DNA of 61,506 nt from an uncultured beta proteobacterium (GTDB lineage: Bacteria; Pseudomonadota; Gammaproteobacteria; Burkholderiales; SG8-41): assembly GCA_903893565.1 (NCBI GenBank), contig CAITMU010000060.1, forward strand, positions 1 to 61,506, read 5' to 3'. The position numbers were made by a program, and so were the translations under genes. The notes below the pieces were generated by a model. That model was not told where the DNA came from. It did no database searches and saw only the letters and a list, made by a program, of their open reading frames with translations. This document shows positions 34,332 through 47,112 of this stretch, piece by piece. How positions within the stretch are numbered: the first letter of the stretch is position 1; each line of letters begins with the position of its first letter.

Positions 34332-34591
34332 GATTTTTCTATTGAACGTAGGCAAAAAACGATAGGATGTCACTGACAGTGACATAAAAAGTGCGGCAGA
34401 TAATAAGAACAAACCGAACTTTAATGCAAGCCTAGATTGAAAAAAAGACTATTAAATCGGATTAAAAGTGAAAAATGGAAGGTGATCGATATCACCACAA
34501 AACATTTTTTAATTTTAAAATCATATACTTAGAGGTTAATAGTAGCAAAAAGTAGAAAAATCAAAAAATTAATGGCTAAAAGTTTAAACAA

Positions 34592-35635
34592 TCAGGGGGT
34601 AGAAAAAAAATCATTTAGTGATACCGGCTGTTGAGATTGCAATACTAAAGCAAAACTAACGTGCTCAAAAGTTTTAAAAACAATAGCAGAACCAAAACGA
34701 GTCGATAGGGCATTATCTACAAAACGAGCATTTCTCGGGCGAATAGGACTGAGGGGACTACTGATTTTCTTTATTTTTAGAAAAGAATAGGAAACTAATG
34801 GGTCTTGATGGTCATTAAAATGGTGAATGTCTAATTTTTGACCGACTTTTAATCCATCTAGTGCCCCTTTAGAAACGGTTACTACAAAATACTTACCGGT
34901 TTCCCAGAGATTGTTATGTAAATTGATAATTTGTCCCACCACCGCCTTTTCTGGGGGCGCAGTGTTGGAAAAGGTAGGAAGAGAATCTTGATCTACATAT
35001 AAGAGTAGATCCCCGACTAGAACTTCACCTTCGGTACTGATAATTTCGATACGATTGATGGAGTCGCTGGATTTAACAAAACCAACGCCTACATGACGAA
35101 TTAAATGACCAAGAAACTGTTTCGAATCAGGATCAATTAGCGGTGATTCCAAATGAAAAACATGCCAAAGAGAACCCGAGTGAGGAGGTAAATGGGAAAC
35201 GGGAGCCATGTCCCCGATAGATAAGGTTAAACGTTGGTTTTCAGCCGCAATAATGTGGGGCATTTGATCTAATGTTTCTTGAGAGATGACAGAAGATCGA
35301 TTCAAGAATGCTTGAAAAAAAGACAAATCAACTTTTTCAAAGATTATGGCGGTTTCAAGCGTTCGAATATGTGGGGATAATTTTTCTAAATTAACGCCAT
35401 TCTCAACTGGGGGGAGATCCTTAACGAAAGAATGATTAATACCCGGGTTTGAGGCGACTAACGGGATGGGGGGCAGACCCTTAGTGGTAGCTGGGTCAAG
35501 GGATAAAGTCGACACGTTAAATACAGGCGAAGGCAAGCGGGAAACAGACTGAGCGAATATTGATGTAGACCAAAAAAGGACAACATAAAGTAAAGGCGGC
35601 GATATAATACAGAGTGATTTTAAGCGTTTATTCAC
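34592..35635 (-). CDS. Envelope protein related to the LysM protein opposite def, LysM domain not visible
   Basis: 347 aa with a GTG start and a signal peptide (LYVVLFWSTSIFAQS). From about residue 85 it matches from memory the non-LysM part of the Burkholderiales protein encoded divergently from def: LSPHIR, FLNRSSVIS, PHIIAAENQ, SPLIDPDSKQFLGH, VGDLLLY, VVTVSKGALDGLKVGQKLDIHH. Those proteins normally carry a LysM motif (HTVxxGDTLWxIA type) near the N-terminus. Here residues 30-85 are proline-rich and I see no LysM signature. It may still be a periplasmic protein, but direct peptidoglycan binding is doubtful. It faces def across 119 bp. Confidence 0.7.
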   Translation of the reverse strand: MNKRLKSLCIISPPLLYVVLFWSTSIFAQSVSRLPSPVFNVSTLSLDPATTKGLPPIPLVASNPGINHSFVKDLPPVENGVNLEKLSPHIRTLETAIIFEKVDLSFFQAFLNRSSVISQETLDQMPHIIAAENQRLTLSIGDMAPVSHLPPHSGSLWHVFHLESPLIDPDSKQFLGHLIRHVGVGFVKSSDSINRIEIISTEGEVLVGDLLLYVDQDSLPTFSNTAPPEKAVVGQIINLHNNLWETGKYFVVTVSKGALDGLKVGQKLDIHHFNDHQDPLVSYSFLKIKKISSPLSPIRPRNARFVDNALSTRFGSAIVFKTFEHVSFALVLQSQQPVSLNDFFSTP

Positions 35636-35754
35636 GGATTAATCTCCGATATGAGTTACAAAAAGGTTAATCAGAGCGCGAAAAGATTAAAATTAAGCAA
35701 TGTTAAGCGACCCCATTAAATTTTGCACGAGTATTTTTTTAAGTCAGTGTTTTC

Positions 35755-36264
35755 GTGGCCATTAGACCAATATTGATATATCCCGATCCCCGTTTACATA
35801 CGGTAGCCAGCAAGGTTTCCGGTGTAAATGATGAGATTCGTCAACTCATAGAGGATATGGCAGAAACCATGTATGCCGCACCAGGAATTGGTTTGGCAGC
35901 GATACAAGTCAATGAGCCTCTTCAAATTATTGTGATCGATGTAACACCAGAGAAAACCCATTTACAAGTTTTTATAAACCCTCAAATTCTTGAAGCAGAG
36001 GGTGAAGAAGAATGCGAAGAGGGTTGTTTATCTGTACCAGGCATTTACGACTGGGTAAAAAGAGCGAAGAAAATCCGCGTCACGGCTTTAAATAAAGAAG
36101 GTGAAACATTTGAAATAATAGCAGAAGGAATGATGGCCGTTTGTATTCAACATGAAATGGACCACTTGTTGGGGCGAGTGTTTGTTGAAAAACTCTCCCG
36201 ATTAAAACACCAAAGAATATTGACCAAGTTAAAAAAACGCCAACGAGAAAAACAAGGCTCATAA
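35755..36264 (+). CDS. def: Peptide deformylase
   Basis: 169 aa with a GTG start. Removes the N-formyl group from nascent proteins. Metal site: Cys-91 in EEGCLSVPG and the HEMDH motif (His-133, His-137), plus motif I GIGLAAIQ (44-51). First gene of the def-fmt-rsmB-DUF4390-ntrYX run; fmt begins 14 bp later, pairing deformylation with formylation. Confidence 0.98.
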   Translation: MAIRPILIYPDPRLHTVASKVSGVNDEIRQLIEDMAETMYAAPGIGLAAIQVNEPLQIIVIDVTPEKTHLQVFINPQILEAEGEEECEEGCLSVPGIYDWVKRAKKIRVTALNKEGETFEIIAEGMMAVCIQHEMDHLLGRVFVEKLSRLKHQRILTKLKKRQREKQGS

Positions 36265-36278
36265 ATGAATGGGCACCA

Positions 36279-37199
36279 ATGAAACTAATATTTGCAGGAA
36301 CACCGCCGTTTGCAGCCCAAGCGCTAGCCTCGTTGCATGAAGCGGGCCATGAAGTAGCTTTAGTACTCACACAGCCCGATCGCCCATCAGGCCGGGGACT
36401 AAAGTCAGAATCGTCTGCAGTAAAAGATTATGCATTGAAAAAAGGATTACCCTTAGAACAACCACCTACATTAAAAACACCTGAAATACTGGAATTAATA
36501 AAAAAACGACAGGCAGATGTCATGGTAGTGGCCGCTTATGGGCTTATATTACCAAAAGCAATATTACAGCTACCCCGTTTCGGATGTCTTAATATACATG
36601 CCTCCTTATTGCCTCGATGGCGAGGCGCCGCACCGATACAGCGTGCCATTTTAGCGGGGGACACCGAAAGCGGGATAACCATAATGCAAATGGATGAAGG
36701 GTTAGACACCGGAGACATGTTGTTACAAAAAGTTCTACCAATAACAAAAGAGGACACAGCGGGACAATTACTAGAAAAATTAACCCTTATGGGATCGCAA
36801 ATGATACAAGAGGTTTTATCCAAAGGATTGAGCACAGGTATAAAGCAAGATAATAGCCAAGCCAATTATGCCGCTAAAATACTCAAGGAAGAAGCATTGA
36901 TCGATTGGAAAAAACCGGCCATTTATATTGAACGACAAATCAGGGCCTTTAACCCATTTCCGGGAGCGGTGACGACTTTATCCGGAGAACGAATCAAAAT
37001 ATGGCGAGCCCATTGTGAAACAGCCCATTCCACAACCCCGGGTAGTTATCAAGTAACCACCAACAAACAATTGCAGATTACCTGCGGAGAAAATACTTTG
37101 ATCATCGATGAACTGCAACGAGCAGGGGGTCGGCGTTTACCGACGTCACAATTTCTAACCGGATTTAATGTGTCACCAGAAGCGCGGTTTGGTACCTGA
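36279..37199 (+). CDS. fmt: Methionyl-tRNA formyltransferase
   Basis: 306 aa. Formylates initiator Met-tRNA using 10-formyl-tetrahydrofolate. The N-terminus MKLIFAGTPPFAAQAL, the catalytic block CLNIHASLLPRWRGAAPIQRAI and GDTESGITIMQMDEGLDTGDML are conserved; the C-terminal OB-fold tRNA-binding domain follows. Its TGA overlaps the rsmB ATG by one base (TGATG). Confidence 0.98.
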   Translation: MKLIFAGTPPFAAQALASLHEAGHEVALVLTQPDRPSGRGLKSESSAVKDYALKKGLPLEQPPTLKTPEILELIKKRQADVMVVAAYGLILPKAILQLPRFGCLNIHASLLPRWRGAAPIQRAILAGDTESGITIMQMDEGLDTGDMLLQKVLPITKEDTAGQLLEKLTLMGSQMIQEVLSKGLSTGIKQDNSQANYAAKILKEEALIDWKKPAIYIERQIRAFNPFPGAVTTLSGERIKIWRAHCETAHSTTPGSYQVTTNKQLQITCGENTLIIDELQRAGGRRLPTSQFLTGFNVSPEARFGT

Positions 37200-38479
37200 T
37201 GCGCGACGCACAAATTGCAGCAGCACAATTACTGTCGCGCGTTTTAGAGGGTCGACGACTAGATCAATCATTAGCAGAGCTCTGGCAACAAAAGCCACAA
37301 CTAACCAGTGGAGAACGGGGGCTTATACAGGATTTAAGTTATGGCACATTACGACACTTAGGACAAATCGATGCCATTTTAAATCTTCTACTAACCCACC
37401 CTCTTAAAGACGAACAATTACGTCATTTATTACGAGTCAGTTTATATCAATTGCAACACACCAGAGGCGCGCCTCACGTGATAGTTGATCAAGCCGTGGG
37501 TGCGTGTATAGAAATAAAAGCGGCTCCAGCTAAAGGCTTGATTAATGCAATATTACGTAACTTCCTGCGAGGACAAAAGGACTGGATAAAAAAAAGTGAG
37601 TTAACTCCAACGGGACTTTACTCCTTTCCTCCATGGTGGATTGATAAAATAATGGCCCAATATCCACATAACGGTGCCGAAATTTTGTTATCCGCAAACT
37701 CGCATCCACCGATGAGTTTGCGCGTCAATACGAGTCGAATTTCGAGAAAAGATTACTTGGACCAGTTATTGGTGCAAAGTATTATGGCGGTAGAGGCAGA
37801 AATGCAGGCCGTCATATTAGAAAAACCTTTGCCGGTACAAAAAATCCCGGGTTTTGCAGAAGGTTTAGTAAGTGTTCAGGATATTTCCGCTCAGCGTGCA
37901 GCCCTATTGTTGGATGTTCATGATGGCCATCGAGTATTGGATGCTTGTGCCGCACCAGGTGGCAAAACAGCCCATTTACTCGAGCTAGCTAAAATTGAAA
38001 TAACGTCAATCGATAACGACGAACGGCGATTGCGTCGGGTAAGGGAGAATTTACAACGACTGGGGTTAGCGGCGAATGTGTTATGCGCAGATGTTCGTTC
38101 AACCGCTCAGTGGTGGGATAAAAAACCTTATGATCGTATTTTGGCCGATGTTCCTTGTAGTGCATCGGGGGTAGTAAGGCGGCGCCCTGATATAAAATGG
38201 CAAAGAAAAGCTACCGATATTGAACGCTTTGCGCAAACACAAAAAGCTATTGTAGAACAATTGTGGCCACTACTGGCTAAGGGTGGTAAATTCCTCTACG
38301 TCACATGTTCGGTTTTTGAGCAAGAGAATCAACAACAAGTGCAACAATTTCTTCAGCACCATCCTGATGCCCGTCAATTAGACTTACCATTAGTTGATTT
38401 TAGACCTGAGTGGGAAGGACAAATTTTACCGGATGCTTGGCATGATGGATTTTATTATGCGTTGTTTACAAAAATCTAA
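37199..38479 (+). CDS. rsmB: 16S rRNA (cytosine-967-C5)-methyltransferase
   Basis: 426 aa (Sun/Fmu). N-terminal NusB-like RNA-binding domain, then a Rossmann methyltransferase with the SAM motif VLDACAAPGGKTAHLLEL. Two cysteines are typical of m5C RNA methyltransferases: DVPCSASGVVRR and YVTCSVFEQEN. The conserved VQDISAQRAALLLD precedes the SAM site. Translationally coupled to fmt; the htpX gene often found here in relatives is not present. Confidence 0.97.
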   Translation: MRDAQIAAAQLLSRVLEGRRLDQSLAELWQQKPQLTSGERGLIQDLSYGTLRHLGQIDAILNLLLTHPLKDEQLRHLLRVSLYQLQHTRGAPHVIVDQAVGACIEIKAAPAKGLINAILRNFLRGQKDWIKKSELTPTGLYSFPPWWIDKIMAQYPHNGAEILLSANSHPPMSLRVNTSRISRKDYLDQLLVQSIMAVEAEMQAVILEKPLPVQKIPGFAEGLVSVQDISAQRAALLLDVHDGHRVLDACAAPGGKTAHLLELAKIEITSIDNDERRLRRVRENLQRLGLAANVLCADVRSTAQWWDKKPYDRILADVPCSASGVVRRRPDIKWQRKATDIERFAQTQKAIVEQLWPLLAKGGKFLYVTCSVFEQENQQQVQQFLQHHPDARQLDLPLVDFRPEWEGQILPDAWHDGFYYALFTKI

Positions 38480-39035
38480 CTTATCTCGTTGGTTCTACAC
38501 TTTAGGGCTGATCGCGGTCTTGATGGGTATGACTGCGCTGACACCATCGGTCAATGCCAGTGGAATCGATATTGTAAAAGCATCCATACAAGTCAACGAT
38601 GAAAGCTATGTTTTAGATGCGCAATTTAATATCCAATTAACGCCGCAACTCAGTGACGTTTTACACAAGGGAGTCGCACTTTACTTTGTCTACGAGTTTG
38701 AATTGGTCTATCCACGTTGGTATTGGCTTAACAAAACCGTGGTTGCCGTTGAACAACATCAACGGCTGATATTTAATACACTAACGCGCCAATACCGAGT
38801 CAGTATTGGTGCTTTGTATCAAAATTTCACTTCACTTCCAGAGGCACTAGCGTTCATGAGTCACTTTCACCGACGAGAAGAAGGTGAGTCGATTAATGTG
38901 CACAAAGCCACCCCATATAAAGCCGCATTACAATTACGTTTAGACGAAACACAATTACCCAAACCATTTCAGTTAAACACGGGTAATGACTGGAATATCA
39001 GTTCGGGATGGTATCGATGGGCAGTTGATCCATGA
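38457..39035 (+). CDS. DUF4390 exported protein
   Basis: About 192 aa from the ATG at 38457 (MRCLQKSNLSRWF); the frame opens earlier but would overlap rsmB far more. Signal peptide (TLGLIAVLMGMTALTPSVNAS). The rest matches the DUF4390 pattern from memory: VLDAQFNIQLTPQLSDVLHKGVALYF, YRVSIGALYQNFTSLPEALAFM and ISSGWYRWAV, each seen as a conserved block. Function unknown. It always sits between rsmB and the ntrYX-like pair in Burkholderiales and shares an ATGA overlap with the kinase gene, suggesting an envelope signal or accessory for that system (inference). Confidence 0.85.
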   Translation: MRCLQKSNLSRWFYTLGLIAVLMGMTALTPSVNASGIDIVKASIQVNDESYVLDAQFNIQLTPQLSDVLHKGVALYFVYEFELVYPRWYWLNKTVVAVEQHQRLIFNTLTRQYRVSIGALYQNFTSLPEALAFMSHFHRREEGESINVHKATPYKAALQLRLDETQLPKPFQLNTGNDWNISSGWYRWAVDP

Positions 39036-41224
39036 GTCGTTATACCAATCGTTGGCTCTCAATAAGATCATTAATTGCAGAGCGTTGGTTATCCCGACGA
39101 CGATATTTGTTGTTTTCAACATTGGTTTTGTGCGCAGTGGGTTTATTTTTAATTGCGACGACCAGTAATAATTCCGCCTTATTTGCTCAACACTATTCAA
39201 CTTTATTTTTGTTCAATGGAACGTTAGCGGTAGGGTTAGCCACACTAGTGATTTCCCAACTAATGGCGTTGAAGCGACGACTCAAGGCCGGTATTTTCGG
39301 TACAAAGTTAACGCTACGTCTAGTTATATTATTTACCGTTATGTCAATTTTACCCGGGGTCTTAATTTATGGTATGTCGATCCAATTTTTAGGTAAAAGT
39401 ATTGAATCTTGGTTTGATGTCAAAGTGGACAAGGCCCTCGAAGGAGGCTTGAAACTAAGCCAAGTGATGTTAGATAACATGTTGCGGGAATTAAAAGACA
39501 AAGGTACGGCAATGGCGTTTCAGTTATCGACGCGACCGACCTCAGAACATGCGTTAATTTTAAATGGACTACGAGAACAGGCAGGGGTGACAGAGGCCAC
39601 ATTATTTACAAATCGTGGTCGTATGATTACACGAGCCGGTAACGCAGATGTGGGTGTTTTGCCCGAGATGCCTACGCCAGAGACTTTTCGTTTGTTGCGC
39701 ACTCAGCCTATTTATGCGGTGGCTGAAGCACCCCCCGATCGTGGTTTACAATTAAAAGTCTTAGTTTTAGTCAATGTTATGTCGGTTAATGAAGATTCAC
39801 GCGTACTACAGTTGGTAAAACAGGTTTCCCCGACCTTGGCTCAGCATGCTGAAACAATGCAATCGGGGTATAGGGAATATCAGGAATTATTACTTAGTCG
39901 AACCGGGCTAAAACGCCTTTACGGCATTACTTTGAGTATTACTTTATTGTTGTCGGTTTTGGCTGCATTAGCTGCGGCATTTTTTATTTCCGAACAACTC
40001 TCTGCTCCCTTGATTGCGTTAGTGGAAGGCACTCGGGCTGTAGCGCAAGGTGATTACTCTCGTCGGGCCAATATTTCGAGTAAGGATGAGCTAGGTTTAT
40101 TGATGCAATCCTTTAATGGTATGACCGTACAATTGGAAGATGCAAGAGATTTAGCCGAACGTAAACAAACAGAAGTTGTACAGTCAAAAGCTTATTTGGA
40201 AAGTATTTTGGCCCATTTGTCAGCCGGTGTATTGGTTTTTGATGAAAACTGGGTATTACGCAGTGCTAATTCAAGTGCCTCGGCTATATTAGGTCGACAA
40301 AGTGAGGACTTGATTGGATTATCTGTGTTTTCGTGGCATGAAATTGATCAATCACTGTTGCCGTTGGGAGAGGCTATTAATAACAGTTTTGACAGTATTG
40401 AGCAGACACAGTGGGAGCGTCAGGTCAAGCGACAAACCCAGTGGGGAGAACAGCAGTTATTGCTCCGAGGTAAGCGTCTTCCCCAAGGTTTTGATCAAGG
40501 TTATGTGGTGGTATTTGATGATGTAACGCAAGTGCTTCAGGCGCAGCGCAATGCAGCATGGGCCGAGGTTGCTCGTCGATTAGCGCATGAGATAAAAAAC
40601 CCGTTAACGCCGATTCAGTTATCAGCCGAACGATTACAAATGAAATTAGGTCCCAAGTTAGATACTAATGATGCAGGAATATTAGGTCGGTCCACACAAA
40701 CGATTGTGAATCAAGTAACGGCTTTGAAACAAATGGTCGATGCTTTTAGTCAGTATGCAAGGGCTCCAGAAGCAGAAATGAGGGAGCTAGATTTTAATGC
40801 GCTTGTTAATGAAGTATTAATATTGTATGAATCAATGGGTTCGAAAATCCAATTGAATTTATCCATGCCTAGTCCAAAAATTATTGGAGATGCCGCATTG
40901 CTTCGACAAGTGATACATAATCTTTTGCAAAATGCACAAGATGCCTTGGAGCACGTCGAAAACCCTCAAATCGTCATAATCAGTCTGATACAAGAGGGCC
41001 GCTTAGATTTTTATGTAAATGATAATGGCAGTGGTTTTCCAGAAAACTTAAGCCAACGATTGTTTGAACCTTATGTCACTACAAAAAAGAAAGGCACAGG
41101 ACTAGGATTGGTGATTGTTCGAAAAATCGTTGACGAACATGGTGGGAAAATTTCTATTAGAAATGTTGAGCCTCATGGGGCCAGTGTAAGAGTTCAATTA
41201 CCCCTATTAAAAAATAACACCTAA
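39032..41224 (+). CDS. NtrY-like membrane sensor histidine kinase
   Basis: 730 aa. Two N-terminal membrane segments (about 24-80), another at about 97-120, a periplasmic or extracytoplasmic sensor region (about 120-295), a membrane segment at about 298-320, HAMP (about 320-370), PAS (about 385-490), HisKA with the phosphoacceptor His-519 in RRLAHEIKNPLTPIQLSAE, and an HATPase with NDNGSGFPE and GTGLGLVIVRKIVDEHGG. It is the family of NtrY-type kinases linked to nitrogen, envelope and respiratory signalling; the stimulus cannot be inferred. Starts within the DUF4390 stop (ATGA); the cognate regulator follows 65 bp later. Confidence 0.93.
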   Translation: MSRYTNRWLSIRSLIAERWLSRRRYLLFSTLVLCAVGLFLIATTSNNSALFAQHYSTLFLFNGTLAVGLATLVISQLMALKRRLKAGIFGTKLTLRLVILFTVMSILPGVLIYGMSIQFLGKSIESWFDVKVDKALEGGLKLSQVMLDNMLRELKDKGTAMAFQLSTRPTSEHALILNGLREQAGVTEATLFTNRGRMITRAGNADVGVLPEMPTPETFRLLRTQPIYAVAEAPPDRGLQLKVLVLVNVMSVNEDSRVLQLVKQVSPTLAQHAETMQSGYREYQELLLSRTGLKRLYGITLSITLLLSVLAALAAAFFISEQLSAPLIALVEGTRAVAQGDYSRRANISSKDELGLLMQSFNGMTVQLEDARDLAERKQTEVVQSKAYLESILAHLSAGVLVFDENWVLRSANSSASAILGRQSEDLIGLSVFSWHEIDQSLLPLGEAINNSFDSIEQTQWERQVKRQTQWGEQQLLLRGKRLPQGFDQGYVVVFDDVTQVLQAQRNAAWAEVARRLAHEIKNPLTPIQLSAERLQMKLGPKLDTNDAGILGRSTQTIVNQVTALKQMVDAFSQYARAPEAEMRELDFNALVNEVLILYESMGSKIQLNLSMPSPKIIGDAALLRQVIHNLLQNAQDALEHVENPQIVIISLIQEGRLDFYVNDNGSGFPENLSQRLFEPYVTTKKKGTGLGLVIVRKIVDEHGGKISIRNVEPHGASVRVQLPLLKNNT

Positions 41225-41289
41225 CATAAATTCACTGACATATAAAACATTAACGGTCCCATAATAAGGTCTTGCTCAGAAGGTAAAGT

Positions 41290-42534
41290 ATGCAACAAAT
41301 ATTAGTGGTTGATGACGAAACGGGAATTCGTGAGTTGTTGTCGGAGATCCTTTCTGAGGAAGGGTTTAAGGTAACGCTAGCACAAAATGCTGCAGAAGCT
41401 CGTCGTTTTCGCAATGCAGCACGTCCTGATATGGTGCTGCTCGATATTTGGATGCCAGACACCGATGGCATTACGTTATTAAAAGAGTGGGCTAGTAATG
41501 GCCAACTAACCATGCCAGTGGTCATGATGTCGGGTCACGGCACGATTGATACCGCCGTTGAGGCCACCAGAATCGGCGCTTTTGATTTTTTAGAAAAACC
41601 AATTGCCTACCAAAAGTTACTATCGACCGTAGGCCGCGCGCTAAAACAGGGGGTAGATAAACCTAAATCAGGAGCCTCGTTAGCGATTTTAGGCCGAGCC
41701 CCTGTGGTGGTCGATTTAAAGCAGCGACTTGAGCGTATTATCGGCCTAAGAACCCCTGTGGTTTTGGTGGGAGAACCCGGTTGTGGCATCGAATTATGCG
41801 CCCGCGTATTGCATAATAGAAATACACCGTGGGTCAGTCCTGAAACAACGGAACAGTTGGCTGAACAGCCCATTGAACTGCTGAATCAAGCGCGTGACGG
41901 CACCATTTTTGTGCACGATGTAACCCGATTAACTCGTGCAGAACAAAAAGGCTTATTATTATTATTGGCTAAAGTTTCTCGATATAACACACGCTTGGTG
42001 TGCGGAGCCTCACGACCTTTGGCCACCGTGGTGGCTGAAGGGGTATTTGAACCGCAACTCTATGAGTGGCTTTCAGCCATGACCATTAGCATACCCACAG
42101 TTCGACAGCACAGAGATGACATTCCTGAAATGGCTGGCTTGATGCTTTCACGTATGGTGGAAGCGAAGGAGATACCATCGCGTCATTTTTCAACGGCGGC
42201 ATTAAATGCTTTAAGAAACTTTGATTGGCCAGGCAATATTACCCAACTTGAAAGTGTCATTCAAACGGTAGCGCAAACGGGTTTTGGTGAGGAGATCACG
42301 CAAGAAGATGTTGCGCGAGCTTTGCCGGAGCCCGCCTTAAGTCAACCAGTTCTGGGTATGGACCAACCTTTGCGTGAAGCCCGTGATGCTTTTGAGCGAA
42401 ATTATTTTGAATATCACTTGGCTAAAGAGGGTGGCAATATCAGCAAAATGGCAGAAACGGTTGGATTGGAACGGACCCATTTGTATCGAAAATTGAAGCA
42501 ATTAGGGGTTAAATTTACACGCCGCGAGGATTAA
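41290..42534 (+). CDS. NtrX-like response regulator with degenerate AAA+ domain
   Basis: 414 aa. Receiver domain with phosphoacceptor Asp-52 (VLLDIWMPDTDG); a central region aligned with the sigma-54 activator AAA+ domain but degenerate; and a C-terminal Fis-type helix-turn-helix (NISKMAETVGLERTHLYRKLKQLG). The Walker A position reads GEPGCGIE (161-168), so the lysine is replaced by Ile-167, and no GAFTGA loop is seen. It therefore probably cannot hydrolyse ATP or activate sigma-54 polymerase, and is more likely a sigma70-type regulator or repressor (inference). Confidence 0.92.
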   Translation: MQQILVVDDETGIRELLSEILSEEGFKVTLAQNAAEARRFRNAARPDMVLLDIWMPDTDGITLLKEWASNGQLTMPVVMMSGHGTIDTAVEATRIGAFDFLEKPIAYQKLLSTVGRALKQGVDKPKSGASLAILGRAPVVVDLKQRLERIIGLRTPVVLVGEPGCGIELCARVLHNRNTPWVSPETTEQLAEQPIELLNQARDGTIFVHDVTRLTRAEQKGLLLLLAKVSRYNTRLVCGASRPLATVVAEGVFEPQLYEWLSAMTISIPTVRQHRDDIPEMAGLMLSRMVEAKEIPSRHFSTAALNALRNFDWPGNITQLESVIQTVAQTGFGEEITQEDVARALPEPALSQPVLGMDQPLREARDAFERNYFEYHLAKEGGNISKMAETVGLERTHLYRKLKQLGVKFTRRED

Positions 42535-42646
42535 GGGGGGGGTTACCTGTACAAATCTCTAAATTTTTTTCCGGGTAATTTTTGTCTTCGATCGGTATTA
42601 AGTTGCCTCCGTCTTGATGGGGATCGCCCGTCGCCCTGCACAGCGG

Positions 42647-42652
42647 TATAAT
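42647..42652 (+). promoter_or_regulatory. Probable -10 element of the tkt-glycolysis operon
   Basis: Perfect TATAAT in the 173-bp gap before tkt, 55 bp ahead of its GTG. No good -35 hexamer at 16-18 bp (it reads near TCGCCC), so activity may need an activator. An 8-G run (42535-42542) begins directly after the ntrX stop. Confidence 0.4.
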
Positions 42653-42707
42653 CTGTAATGTTAATTATGAAAAACTTTCTTTAAATCTTCTTTTACAGGT
42701 TGCCCGT

Positions 42708-45771
<3,064 letters not shown>

Positions 45772-45839
45772 ACCGCGTTACGGCAAAAGTGAATGATTAC
45801 TCTATCGATTCATGTAGATTAAGGAAAGTACAGGCGCAT

Positions 45840-47018
45840 ATGGGATTTCTAAGGCTGACAGATATACCGTTAGCGGGTAAGCGAGTGTTTATTCGTGCCG
45901 ATTTAAATGTGCCGCAAGATGATACGGGACAGATTACTGAGGACACTCGCATTCGCGCATCGTTGCCAGCTATTGTGCATGCGCTAAAATCTGGCGCTGC
46001 GGTGATGGTGACCTCTCATTTGGGTCGCCCGACGGAAGGGGAATTGCGTTCAGAGGATTCTCTTGCGCCTGTAGCCAAACGTTTATCCGAGTTACTCGAG
46101 CAGCCGGTGCGTTTGATTACGCATTGGGTGGATGGGGTAGAGGTAAAAATAGGCGAAGTGGTAATGCTTGAAAATTGTCGAGTGAATCGTGGCGAGAAAA
46201 AAAACGATGAATCGTTGGCAAAAAAAATGTCAGCGTTATGTGATGTGTATGTAAATGATGCATTTGGTACCGCCCATCGCGCGGAGGCAACGACCCATGG
46301 GATGGCACGATTTGCACCGGTAGCTTGTGCGGGTCCTTTAATGGCGGCTGAATTAGATGCGCTGGGTAAGGCACTTCGCAATCCGGCGCGTCCTTTATTA
46401 GCGATTGTAGCGGGCTCAAAAGTGTCCACTAAGTTGACGATTTTGAAGTCTTTAGCTGAAAAAGTGGACCAACTGATTGTCGGCGGGGGAATTGCCAATA
46501 CGTTTATGTTAGCTTCCGGATTACGCATTGGAAAATCATTGGCAGAGCCTAATTTAGTCGGCGAAGCACAAATGATCATGGATATTATGAAGTCCCGGGG
46601 AGCGCAAGTGCCTTTGCCCGTGGACGTGGTTGTCGCCAACGAGTTGGCGGCAATGGCCCGCGCGAATCGAGTATTATCCGATGCAGTCAGTGCGGATGAT
46701 CTCATTTTGGATATTGGCCCAGATACATCGCAAAAATTTGCTGATCTGATTTCAAAAGCCGGCACCATTGTGTGGAATGGACCGGTTGGTGTATTCGAAT
46801 ATGATCAGTTTGCGGCTGGGACTAAAACAATCGCATTAGCGATTGCAAAAGCAAAGGGATTTTCGATTGCCGGTGGGGGCGACACCCTGGCCGCTATCTC
46901 AAAATACAAGATAGCTGACCAAGTGTCTTATATTTCAACGGGCGGTGGGGCTTTTCTTGAGTTTTTAGAGGGCCGACAATTGCCTGCCGTGGCGATTTTA
47001 GAGGCGCAAGCACGTTAA
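45840..47018 (+). CDS. pgk: Phosphoglycerate kinase
   Basis: 392 aa from the ATG at 45840 ([16 protein letters not shown]). An earlier frame opening at 45714 inside gap adds 42 unrelated residues. [21 protein letters not shown], the nucleotide-side domain with [11 protein letters not shown], and the GGGDTLAA and [14 protein letters not shown]-terminal loops are typical. Makes ATP from 1,3-bisphosphoglycerate. Confidence 0.98.
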   Translation: MGFLRLTDIPLAGKRVFIRADLNVPQDDTGQITEDTRIRASLPAIVHALKSGAAVMVTSHLGRPTEGELRSEDSLAPVAKRLSELLEQPVRLITHWVDGVEVKIGEVVMLENCRVNRGEKKNDESLAKKMSALCDVYVNDAFGTAHRAEATTHGMARFAPVACAGPLMAAELDALGKALRNPARPLLAIVAGSKVSTKLTILKSLAEKVDQLIVGGGIANTFMLASGLRIGKSLAEPNLVGEAQMIMDIMKSRGAQVPLPVDVVVANELAAMARANRVLSDAVSADDLILDIGPDTSQKFADLISKAGTIVWNGPVGVFEYDQFAAGTKTIALAIAKAKGFSIAGGGDTLAAISKYKIADQVSYISTGGGAFLEFLEGRQLPAVAILEAQAR

Positions 47019-47112
47019 TAACGTTATCGTTAAAGCCAACATAAAAGCCGACTCATGGCGTTAATAGTCATAAAGGGCTGTCAAAATTACATTTTCATTG
47101 GGAAACATCAAT

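Noticed and set aside
35884..35907. Isoleucine in deformylase motif I (GIGLAAIQ)
   Set aside because: That position is variable in the family (P, T, N and others); the glutamine and metal ligands are intact.
46016..46768. 250-codon open frame on the minus strand within pgk
   Set aside because: It lies entirely antisense to an intact pgk, with low-complexity composition from the opposite strand's codons; no family resemblance.
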